Source: Aquatica leii | Taxonomy: Eukaryota > Arthropoda > Insecta > Coleoptera > Lampyridae | Direction of reading: 5' to 3' | DNA length: 64,000 nt | Assembly: GCA_035610365.1 (NCBI GenBank) | Contig: CM069432.1 | Location: 240,836,104 to 240,900,103, forward strand | In this document: one piece after another, positions 53,731 to 64,000 of the stretch | How positions within the stretch are numbered: the first letter of the stretch is position 1 | How the letters are laid out: each line of letters begins with the position of its first letter | The notes under the pieces: generated by a model | The model's input: the letters and a program-made list of their open reading frames with translations, nothing else | What the model was told of the DNA's origin: nothing | Databases searched by the model: none | Made by a program: the position numbers and the translations under genes

Positions 53731-56700
53731 GACTGAAAACCGTCAGTTGTAAAAAAAAATCGACGTTGATTTTACGCAGCTATGAAGTTATAGTATATAG
53801 TTCTAGTATAAAATAGCGGTAATCACGTAACGGCAAGATTTGTTTTCACTACCTGCAGGTGAATTCTTGTGTAGAATTAGACCTACACACAGTAAACTTT
53901 AAAAAGCTTCTGTTTTTAATAATATATCTATTGCTTATGATATATATAATAGCACATTATATACCAAGGTCGAGAAGAGTATGATTATAACCTAAGCGAC
54001 AGATAATATCGCGACACGTGAAGCGTCATGTTTTCAACCAAGGTCTATTTTTTCCACTATTAGCATTATTAAAACCATTTTATCTGTTATTAAATCCAAT
54101 TTAAATTTTAATATATTAATTTCAAAATAAAAATCAAGTGTGTGTTTTGTTTTGTGTCACTAGTTAATAAAAGCGAATTAATTTTGACGTTATTCGAATA
54201 AATTGTGATTCAAGATATAACAGATAGCGTAAGCTTTTATTGCTAAAGTTGTTTAAATTATTTAAAAACGTTATTACTTTAAGCTTTGATTATATCGAAA
54301 ATATATTTAATTCAATAATATTCATACTTAATTAAGTGCGAACTTCAAATAACTTACATTTTTAAAATCTAATTAATTTATTAATTGAACGATTTGAAAA
54401 CTTAAATTAACACTAAATAAAATCTATTGCTCTTGGTAAACAGTTTTGTAAACTTTTTTCTTGAAAACTGTTATATTTGTAATAATAATAGTAGTTTATT
54501 TAACGAGTTCCTGTGTAAATTGGACGTTTTTTTCCCCAAGAGGGAAGTCGTCGAGGGAAAAAACATTTAGACAGGAACGAGTTGAGTATAACATTTTATT
54601 GCTCTAACAGAGACTCGTAACAAATTTTCATTTTAAGTTTGCTGCAGAATATATTATTCTATGCACGGAGAGAAATATTATACTGAATTTAATCATTACG
54701 ATTTCATATTTAAAGCATTTGCTTTTTTTCTAAAATTGATCCACGTTCAAATAACATTCAACGTAAATGTACTAAAATTTAAACTAAATCTCTTATTGCA
54801 ATGCAATTACAGCGACAATCTAATAAAATAGAAGTTTAATTCAAGCGTACATCGGCTTGACTCAAAACCAACAGCCTTTTGCATGATACATATCAATTCC
54901 GCATAACCTTTTTTTCCGTGTGGTCACGAGTTTCTATTACATATTATGTAATGAGGTATGTAATGGATTTGAGTTTTTAATCTCCACACTTTCCAAATTT
55001 TTATTCTCATATTACAAACTGACTATAAACAAAAATAATTATTTTGTATAAAACCTTACGGTAATCAAAATAGGGATTAACTTAGCTTTAAAAAAACACA
55101 AACGAAAGTTGTAAATAGATAAATGCTAAGTTAAATTAAAAATGATTAAATCAATAAAAAAATTATAGTAATTGTTAAAAAAGGGAAAAAATAGGATTGA
55201 TTCACCAGTAGTAAATATTTAATTCACTTTACAAAAATTAATATAGTTATTTTAATACGTTTTTTTTTGTTTTTCATATTCTAATAGTTTTTTTTTAGAG
55301 ACAAATAGGTCAGTTTGTATTGTTAGAAAAACTTACGTTTTTACAGAAACTGTGAAAACCCAAATACGTAATATTATGATTTTGTCAACGTACGTAAAAC
55401 CTTACTTGCAGAATGTTTTACTATATATCGTATTACATTTTCAGTTCAATCATATACGTTTAAAAGCAGTGACCTGGTGCCCATCTTACCAAAGAATGTA
55501 TTTTATTTCCGGTATGTTCAATAATTGAATTAAATTTATTGAGTATCCAACGAGATAAAAATAAACCTGTTTAGAAGTAATATACAACAAATGTCAAAAT
55601 CGAAATCGCTTTAAAATATAGTGAAATGCAGTTTTATTTCATTTGATAAGTAGAAGTAAAAATATTTTTATAAGAAAAGTTTAATTTACGGTGACATGAT
55701 GTTTTGTGTCATATTGGATTATTCTATACTTTTAATTAAAAGAATGTGCCCTTTACATTCTTATAAACAACTTATCAAACCCTGTTATAAAGTAGTAGAA
55801 TTTTTTTGTTTTAATTTCTATGTTGCACACATTCAGCTTAGAATTTTTCAAGTTAAAACCATAGATTGTAATAATAGTTTTGTATGTATCTCTGCGAATA
55901 CCTACCGGAATAATTAAAACTGTAATATAAATTAACGTGGGAAGATAGATAATGGATGAACTGAATTTTACGTGCTGTATTGATGTGTTTTAATGTCTAT
56001 CTCTGAAATTAAAACAGATCAGATTCAAGATTTTCCAATCCTTTTTGAACCATAATACAATACAAAAAATTAATAATAATTATTAATTTGGAAAACGATA
56101 TTTTTGCCGTGGCTATAGAAACTGGTATCGTCAATAAGATTTGTAACGACACAACTGTTTGGATAAAAATAATGTAAATTATATTTATTACACTGTAATT
56201 TAAGGTAATAATTTGCGAATAAACGATACTTTTGTAAAAATTTTGTAAAACTGCTTTTCTCGCATAAGTCTTATTTCATTTATATCGTTTTTGACATTTA
56301 ATACACACTGAAATCTTCTGCTACGATTCAGTCTGACTACTTAATTCCCAAATATAACATAAATTTGAAAATTGCAGCAGTTCAAATCTATCGTTACAAA
56401 ATACTTTCCTAAAAAATAATTTATTTTAAATTTTAATTTTTTATTTTGCATTGGTTCATCGTCACGTTTCTAACTAAATTATTTTGTTACTGCCTTCATC
56501 TTTAAATGTTGGATCAATATCTAATAAAGACACGACTTTTTTTCTAAACGACATTAAAGACAAACAAATAAATGATTTAAACTAGCACACGCTTACACAA
56601 TATTAAAATTTTGAGTTTGTAGAATTTTTGAAACTGCGTATTAACGTATTTAGAGTTAAGCAAAACAAGATATTGAGTTCAATATTGATAATAACTTTTT

Positions 56701-56828
56701 TAATAATTCAAGAATATTCATAAATGTTTATACATAATTTCATTAATGTTTTCTCATGAATACTCAATCAGTTAATTGATAAAGAACAATTATTATCAAA
56801 AATGATTATTATAGTAAGCAAAATCATA
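53731..56828. other. Gene-free AT-rich stretch
   Basis: No coding region recognised. Contains the hairpin at 54,502-54,583. A frame at 55,696-55,917 on the plus strand has no motif and normal background composition. Confidence 0.5.
54502..54583. repeat. Inverted repeat of about 35-bp arms
   Basis: aacgagttcctgtgtaaatt...gtttttttccc pairs with gggaaaaaac...tagacaggaacgagtt, with a few mismatches, around a loop of about 15 nt. Probably a small palindromic repeat or MITE end. Confidence 0.7.
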
Positions 56829-59256
56829 TTATTCATTATAAAAATTACATGAGAAGACTTCAGTATTGTCGATCTTTGCACCAGCACATGCTTCATGAGC
56901 CCAACCGCCACAGTGTTGGCATATTGAGACTTCGAATTTAAATAAAGTTTGGTGCAATATAAACATAGTTTGTCGACGTCTTTTTCTTCAGAACTAGTCT
57001 TCAACTTTTTTGGGTTTACTCAGTTTATCAGTCTTTTTCTTAACTTTCTGTTTATTAAATTTTCCTTTGCTTTGTTTCATTATCAACATTTATATTCAGT
57101 TTTGGCTTTTTCTTACCTTTCTTTTTCTTGATAGTCACTTCAAATTCATTGTTATAAGGCGTTGAAATAAGGATCGCAGTTTTCCCTTCTCTTTAATCAT
57201 TGGGCTTGATCTGTCTTTCATTGGGGGGAACAATGGTTTCAGGAGTAATAGTAAAAGAAAGAGTTCGATCAAACTGCTTAGTAGAAACAGAAAGAGAACA
57301 ACCTTGTACCGGTTGTAACGGTGTTGTAGGTCTTGTAGGAGTTACATGATGAATTTCTTGTTGTTGAATTGGTTGTAACGGTGCTGTAGGTCTTAAAGGA
57401 GTTACACGATAAACGTATTGTTGAGGTGAAGCTATCTGACCAACATTTTCGCTACACCATTCTTCAAAGACATCCCAACTTAATGGATTTTTCCCGTTTT
57501 TTTACAGTTTACAGTTTACCTATCTGTGAAATTGTCACACATCTACCGGAATGTTACTGTAACCATTTTTGAATTTCTGCTGTATAGTAGGTGTTCATTG
57601 GTGACACAAAGCTAACATCCAAAGGTTGCACACGGTTTGTTGTGTGAGGAGAAAACCATATCACAATATTATTTTTCGCAATTGCTTCTAAACTTTTTGT
57701 GTAAGTTGTATGGTCATCTAACAACAAGAGAACAGGCAGTTCATTGCAAGGATTTAAAAATTGTATAAGTTGAACTAGCCAGGACACGAATATTTTCGAC
57801 TACATCCACCCTAATGGGTGTTACTTCCAGGACGTCTATCGTACGAACATTGTGAAAACTTTGTCTACTGGTCTATAGCAATGGAAGTTGTAGTTCTCAT
57901 GCGAAAAGCGGCACATCGCGTTAGCTTTGTAATACTGTTTAAGTGATTTTTATATAACTTTTTTATGTACGTTTTAATTTTGCTCTTAGCAGGATTTTGG
58001 GTATTGTAACATTTTCGTAGCATTATTACTAAGAATGGATTTGAAAAAGATATTGAAAGCTTATTTAATATTAGCAGACTATTTTCGAATGAATATTCCT
58101 TTACATTATTATGGTGAGGAACATGTTGGCAAAGTTGTTTATGACCTTGCTGCTGAAGGCTATTGCAAAGACGTATAATTACAATACATTATACTCAAAG
58201 AAAAATTTTTGTTTAATTACAAATAATATTAATATGTTGTCAATATTTATTTACAATTATTTTTTGTTAACTATAACTTATAGTAAATTAAATTAATTAT
58301 TATTCTACAAAGTTTTGAGTTGCCATTACTAAGTCAAAGTTTTTAAAGTGAAAAAGATAGTTACTTTGAATATCATTTGTTCCTTCTTTATTTTCTAGAC
58401 TGAAAGTCAGCTTGGTTTTTTATAATTTCTAATAAAAATCAGCCATATCAGGTTAATAAATTAGAGAAAAAGCAAGTGAATTCTGAGGGAAGTGATATTT
58501 TCTCATGAGAATTGCAAAGTTCTCTTTATCTCAAGAATAGACGCCCAGGTTCATTGAAAAGTTCTGGCTTTACTCTAGCCTTAAAAAAAATAAAATTAGG
58601 TGGCATGAAAAACCTTGTAGAACAAATGCCTATTTCCACCGTAACTAAAACACCACGTTCGGCAGATAACAAAGATCTTACTTGTCTTTTTCCTCGCAAC
58701 GATAAAAGCTTAGAATGCCGGTTTCGTCGACATTATAAACTCCATCAGGACTTATTTTGTATTTTTTAAGAAATTCAGACAGCAGCAAGAAAGATTTACC
58801 TACAGCAGACCTATTGAAGCCGATAGCTGTAGCAAGGGATGTAGGTTCCGCAGTCCTCAATGTCAAATTTGGATGCCGCTTCAAAAAGCCGCACAGCCAA
58901 GCCTTACCAGCCTTCTTATTCTCGATATTAAATTGATGAGATACACCATTACTTTCAGCTAATTTAAAAACCAAACTTCGTAGATTGTCTATGGTAAAAC
59001 CGAATAACTAACTATTCCTCCTTTGTTACTGTGAAAACTAGCTTCTATCTTTCAAGTCCATTTTGTCCTGATTTTTTAATAAGAAGTATACCTGTTCTAA
59101 TTCTCTTAACTCCTGCCTCTAAAGTTGTACGTGGAACTTTGAAATGTGTAAAGGCCCTTAAATACCCTATTCGTCCTTCTAAAGCCTTGTCCACTGCCAG
59201 ACTCATGCTCAATTGAGACCAAATTTGTCTAGTGCTAATTCTTTGTACCTTCCCAT
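56829..59256 (-). pseudogene. Second pogo-like transposase with PHD-like finger, heavily degraded
   Basis: Starts MGRYKE at 59,256. The HTH part is LRAFTHFKVPRTTLEAGVKR (about 59,150). The CENP-B part is KKAGKAWLCGFLKRHPNLTL and RTAEPTSLATAIGFNRSAVG (about 58,915-58,795). The DDE domain has SPDGVYNVDETGI (first Asp, about 58,750), RSLLSAERGVLVTVEIGI, VLLLLDDHTTYTKSLEAI (second Asp, about 57,731-57,680) and RVQPLDVSFVSPMNTYYTAE (third Asp). The linker contains two tandem copies of TPLRPTAPLQPIQ / TPTRPTTPLQPVQ. The C-terminus has LCLYCTKLYLNSK then ICQHCGGWAHEACAGAKIDN and SCNFYNE, a PHD-like finger whose final CxxC is degraded to CNF. Same layout as the 49-51 kb element but more divergent and more broken. 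Terminal repeats were not found. Confidence 0.82.
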
Positions 59257-62200
59257 TTTGAAAAAACTGAGATAATAAAGAGACAAATCTTATAAAATAT
59301 GTTTAAGTTGTGTAGAAATTTAGTTGGACAAAACGGGATTGTATCTCATTTTAAACAGTCAGTACTATCCCGTTTTACCCTCGCTAAATCTAAATAGTCA
59401 ATTTTCAAACATTTATTAAATAAAACTACATAAACGATTATAAAAATATAAAGAGCATTAATACAAAGTATTGGAAAATCGTTTACCGTTAACCTATCTT
59501 GTAAAACATATGAAAAACCTATACTTGAATGCCGCGTAAACAAATAGGCGTAACTACACTTTTTCATCAATGTGTTTGTATTAAGTCAAATGCGACGTTT
59601 GTAGAAATTTCAGTCGGTAAGTTAAAGACTGCACAAGCTACATTAGCTTTAGTTATGTACGGATGGATGTCAATAATGGTAAAAACAAAAATCGAGGTAT
59701 CTTGTTTTACCCGACTGTCGCGTTTTGGCTGACTCTCCCCTACTTTGCTTAAAGTATAAAACCGTAAAATCTTTTTAGCAAGTGCCATAGTTAAATTATT
59801 TCCAGCATTATAAATATTTCACCTTGATCATCTGGTATCTGACAACTGTTTTTAAGCTAAATTTAACAATTGATAGATGGAAGAAGAAAAAAAGTTAATG
59901 CTTTTATTTGTTCTAAACTATTATGCTTACCTTTCATCTTAGTCCCGTTGAGTTTCTTGATCGCCTACCTATTTAATCTATAATTAACGTCGATAACAAA
60001 ACATTTATTAAACTTTCACCGATAGCATCAGCAGTGGAACAAACAAATCGTTTAAATTGACGAATCTGATAAATACTGAAATCTGTTCTTGGTGTGTAAC
60101 ATCGAGTGTACAGTCTAAGACCCAGAATGATAGAAATATATTTGTCGTAGTTGAACATACTGTAGAGATCACGAAATCAAAAATCATTTGGCTGCTACTG
60201 GATTCAGATTCTAATTCCGCCGTTGATGTAGGCGAAACGTTTGTGTCTTCAACTTCAAAAAATAATTTCGTTTAAATAAAAATTTCGCCGTTTAATTGTA
60301 ACTAAATTAAATCATTACTTTTTCCTTTTTAGTGCTTTTCATTTCATGCATCTTTTTTTAAGTTGTTTAATTATATCATTTAAGTAAAATCATAACCTTA
60401 AACGTTAAGCATAAATATCTTAATTTGCTTACGTAGCTCCAAGTAGTGGGCTTTTTGATTGGTCGTGAGGCTTCTAAGATGATACTGCCAAAAATGTCGA
60501 TGAAAGAAATGCCTGAATAAAAGAAACATAAATAAGGTAATCGCCTGTACTTAGTGAGGATGGTCGTGAGTTAAGTTCAAAAATCAGTGACTTTGGAAAT
60601 ATCACAATCGTCGAAAGGTACTAGAGAAGTCTGCAACTTTCTTCAAAAACCAAAAACACATGTCTTTATAAACTAGGTTTCCTTACCTCGTTTGAAAACT
60701 ATGACGTAAAATCTTCAAGGAAGACCATCCAGAAAGTAAAATAAACTAAACAAAGATACAAAAAAAATCCTAACGTAATAAAACATGAGCATAAAAAAAT
60801 TGTTCTTGCAAAAAACGCAAAATCATAAAATGATAACAAAACATAAATGACTAAAGCAAACGATCGTATTGGAATATAGTATCACAATTTTAATCTTTGC
60901 AACAAAATACTAATAACTGGTGGAACTAAAAAATTATAAAATGTACTCAAAACGTATGACAATAAGTTCGAACAAAATCGCTCAAGTGCATATGCACTAA
61001 ATATGTACTTATAAAAGAAAAATTAATATCAAAATGAATTTGGAAAATGTTAAATACATCAATATTACAAAGCAAAATAAATGTTTTATATCACAAAAAA
61101 TATGAGATGTATGTCAATAAATATAACAAGTAGAGGGTCTTTCACGAAAGAATACGTCTAGAAATCAAACGACGGTTACATCTCCCTTACTTACTCAGAT
61201 TACTAAATCTAAAATAACTATAAACGAAACCATCATTGTAAGTACGATGAAGCGACAGGGACGATAGAAGAACAAACGTAGTAACCAACATTGAAAATAC
61301 GATGTATCGATAGGGCGATATAACGATATCAAAAGTACGATGTTTCGATAAAAACAATAAAACGTTAAAAAAATAGTTAAAGTGAAACTAGAGAAAAGAA
61401 ACTAACGATTATCAGTCGGACTAAATTTTAAATCCTTAGCATTCCATATGCCTTTGAAAGTTTCTGTAACATCAAGCAACTTGCACGTTTGATACGATAC
61501 TTTACGTTTAACGTAAGAAGCTCCAACAAAGTGTGGTGCCAACTTTGAGCACCCATAAACGTTGTGCCGCTTTCGACTCCATTACAAAAAGAGATTATTG
61601 CAGTACGATAGTGATTGACTTAATAATTAATTTTTAGAAATAAATAAAACAATAGTGAACAATTTAGATTTACAAAATATTAACAATCCTCAACCGTTAA
61701 AATTGTTAAATTAGTAACGCGCATCAGGAGTGTTTATTTTACCGAACAACTATCAATTCGTCGAAGGTAAACTTCGATAGGTGCTACACTACAGCACGCT
61801 GTTGTATTGACCTATTTCTTCACATATCCCCGCTCGAGACGCCATTGTATTAAATGTAATTAATAAATACTTGAATAAGATAATACGCCGTAAAGTATCC
61901 CTCGGTGTTATCCTTTTTTTTTCTTTAAGGATCACTCCGTTTTTTTCTTGAGTGGCCACGATTAGGATCATTATCAACCTCAATTGCAAAAACGTTGTAA
62001 TTAGATGGACATGGGGGGTAACAAACAAGAGCTAAACGATATAAAGAAAGTTTGTGATACGTAGTCACGTGTGAATCAAGTAAGTACTAATCTCCAAAGT
62101 GATCTTCGACAAGTAACTTGACAAATATATGTCCAACTCCACTTTTATTGATTAAGTACAAATCATCTAGCAGGATTTTCTAAAAGAAACGTACCCATAA

Positions 62201-62483
62201 GGTTGATGTTCATGAATGTCAAAAATTGCAACCCTTACCAATCGTTTGTGTCCTACCGCTATTGACACGCACTGTACTAGAGTAACAAATAAAATGCTCG
62301 CATCGAATCGAATCAAAGCTGCACCGCCTTACGGCTATAAACTTGACTAATTCTCGAGAAACTTATGCTCACGCGACGATGTTGGCAAAGTTCCCTAAAC
62401 GTCAGTTACAATTTAGCAAAACAATTTTAAATAGTTACAAATAACTGAACAAAGAGAACGTCATAAAATTTTTTCATGTTAGT
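59257..62483. other. Gene-free stretch with minor repeats
   Basis: No recognised coding region. Near 59,330-59,390 and 59,700 the words aaacggga/tcccgttt and gttttaccc recur and may be subterminal repeats of the second pogo-like element. Degenerate tacgatg...tcgata repeats lie at 61,240-61,350. A minus-strand frame at 59,567-59,788 (MALAKKILRFYTLSKVGESQ) has no known motif. Confidence 0.4.
61240..61352. repeat. Degenerate direct repeats, tacgatg-n-tcgata type
   Basis: Three diverged copies: tacgatgaagcgacagggac (about 61,247), tacgatgtatcgatagggcg (about 61,298), tacgatgtttcgataaaaac (about 61,337), with extra acgata words between. The spacing is irregular, so this is not a clean tandem array. 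Confidence 0.5.
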
Positions 62484-62489
62484 TCACCA

Positions 62490-64000
62490 AACAACAACAT
62501 TATAGAATAATATAAGTAATCTTCGTTTACTTATTCCAAATCGTTCAATGACTTTTTCTGTTGAGAAAACAATATCCCTATGAATGTGCAACAAACACAA
62601 GCCATTAAGCCTATCTTTCAACATTCTTGACCTCAACCATGTTTTTTGTTCGCCGCAAAACTGAGAAAGATTTTTTGCTGTTGCTACAGAAATAGGCAAC
62701 GACAATAATATTCTGAAGATCGTAAATATTTGGAAATAATTGATGGTCACAGTTATCTAAAACTTCAACAGCAGTTGTAGGCAAATAGTTGTTTATCTCT
62801 TGGTCTCTTAACCACTTGCTTTTCCATAAAGCCAATTCTCCTTCCCACGCATTGCAATCCAAAATTGTTTGATATTGTTTTACAACTACTTCTATTCTAT
62901 TTTTAATCTTGTTGCTTTACAATTTCACTATAACTTTCGGGACGAAGAAGCTTTATGTCGGTGTCAAGTTCCGCTGCTAGTTTTTGTGCTTGTGTAAATA
63001 TGGTTTTAAAGTACACGTCGCTATATTTTCTTCTTTCCTCTAATACGATTTGAGTATCTTTAACTGCCGCTGATGCATCCATTAAATCAATGCTTTCATT
63101 TTGTAACTGCCTACTGAGAGCCAAAGTAAATTTTAGTATGTCTGCAAGACATAATAGCGCAATAATAAATTCTCCTTGCTTAATAGAGTATAGAGAGCTT
63201 TAGCCGAACTACTGGTATCCTTCCACTTCATTATCTGACTTATTGCTTTAGATATCTCAATCAAATGAGTAGTAAACTTTAAGACGTAATTGAAATGTTC
63301 ATATCTATGCTTACTTTCCATACTTCATTTCTTTTTGCTGATTGTTTAAAAAAGAAATCACTGCTTTCATAACTTCCACTGCATTTCTTATAGCACCTAT
63401 TTTAGATGATTGAGAAATAGAATTATTTAGTGCGTGATTGTAACAAGGGCATCTACAAGCATATTTAATAATTTCCGATACTACGCCATTAAGGTATGAT
63501 GTCATGATACTGCAACTGTCTGTACCAATTCCAACGTAGAATTTTATATAAAGATTATTTTTGCAATGGTTTGCAGTACAATTTTCCCCAGCGCTTGTCC
63601 ACTTAGTTTTATTTCGGCGTTATCATCAACCTCGGATTTTACATTTTGCTGTACAAGTTCATATGCGTTAACAAAAGTCATAAAATCCTCTCTAATTTGC
63701 TTATTATAATAATACCTTAACCTTAAACTCATTTGTTCTACTTGATCAAATATTATGGAATAATATTTTGCACTTTTGACCTGATGAACAATGCTATCCA
63801 GTATTATCTCTCCACAACATTTAATCAACTCATTTTGTGTTTTCCTATATAAGTAGCTCTAGAGCTGGTATTTTTTAAATGGTTTTAAGAATGGTGTCGC
63901 CAGATGCCACCCGAAAACATAAAAGTTTTGCTTTTAAAACGCTATTTTTGTGATATAAAGCAATGCCGTGACAAGACAGATCTTCATCTTTACCTGTTAA
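62490..64000 (-). pseudogene. hAT-superfamily transposase (DUF4371-type), frameshifted and cut by window end
   Basis: Minus-strand order: NTSSRATYIGKTQNELIKCC (about 63,880-63,820), SAKYYSIIFDQVEQMSLRLR (about 63,775-63,715; first Asp in the D..T-like context), IREDFMTFVNAYELVQ, then GIGTDSCSIMTSYLNGVVSE (about 63,535-63,480; second Asp, usually GQGYDGAxxM) and CRCPCYNHALNNSISQSSKI. Next are YEHFNYVLKFTTHLIEISKA, RRKYSDVYFKTIFTQAQKLA, and the C-terminal dimerisation region NCDHQLFPNIYDLQNI, ILLSLPISVATAKNLSQFCG and KTWLRSRMLKDRLNGLCLLH (about 62,700-62,570). The order and motifs are those of the hAT group often called zinc-finger MYM/52 kDa repressor-like. At least five frame changes. The N-terminus lies beyond 64,000. 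Confidence 0.85.

Noticed and set aside
59567..59788. A 73-codon minus-strand frame
   Set aside because: No motif, no start context, and it lies in probable subterminal DNA of the second pogo-like element.

Overview
The window looks like intron-rich, repeat-laden nuclear DNA from an arthropod, most likely an insect. It is very AT-rich, has no operons or bacterial signals, and is packed with metazoan transposable elements in every state of decay. The only host gene I can support is a ligand-gated chloride channel subunit (Lcch3-like, cys-loop GABA receptor family) on the minus strand near 21.2-21.6 kb. A signal-peptide exon and a second exon join in phase across a 259-bp intron. The next exons are not recognisable at lower coordinates, so 1-21.1 kb would be intron if the gene is intact.

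Layout. 0-1.5 kb: minus-strand LINE. 3.6-4.5 kb: Penelope-like element (PLE) with a GIY-YIG domain. 5.3-8.1 kb: nearly intact minus-strand LINE with an 842-aa ORF and an (ATT)n tail. 8.5-9.3 kb: mariner-like relic carrying a small PLE-derived insertion. 10-13 kb and 13.7-17.2 kb: two plus-strand LINEs. 17.4-19.8 kb: FLYWCH/MULE DNA transposon with terminal inverted repeats (TIRs) and a target duplication, itself hit by a PLE hairpin. 19.8-20.3 kb: second PLE type. 21.2-21.6 kb: Lcch3-like exons. 24.7-25.2 kb: PLE pieces in opposite orientations. 25.2-30.1 kb: P-element split by an R1-like LINE. 32.4-33.9 kb: relic of a multicopy arthropod gene of unknown role. 35.1-35.9 kb: non-autonomous TIR element. 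36.5-36.7 kb: Tc1-like relic. 36.9-39.3 kb: piggyBac with perfect ends. 39.4-39.9 kb: second piggyBac-like fragment. 40.2-44.2 kb: NOF-like MULE with an Ulp1/C48 protease domain and a PHD-like finger, whose 3' end reappears inverted at 47.4-48.3 kb. 46.0-47.1 kb: internally deleted PLE with 12-bp target duplications. 49.0-51.5 kb and 56.8-59.3 kb: two related pogo-like transposons with C-terminal PHD-like fingers. 62.5-64.0 kb: hAT relic running off the window.

The most interesting items are the NOF-like MULE carrying protease and PHD modules, the dispersed PLE-derived hairpins with hammerhead-like cores and 8-12 bp target duplications, and the nested R1-in-P insertion whose removal restores the P-element reading frame. 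Nearly all coding regions here are pseudogenes of mobile elements. All family calls come from reading motifs by eye; none was checked against a database.
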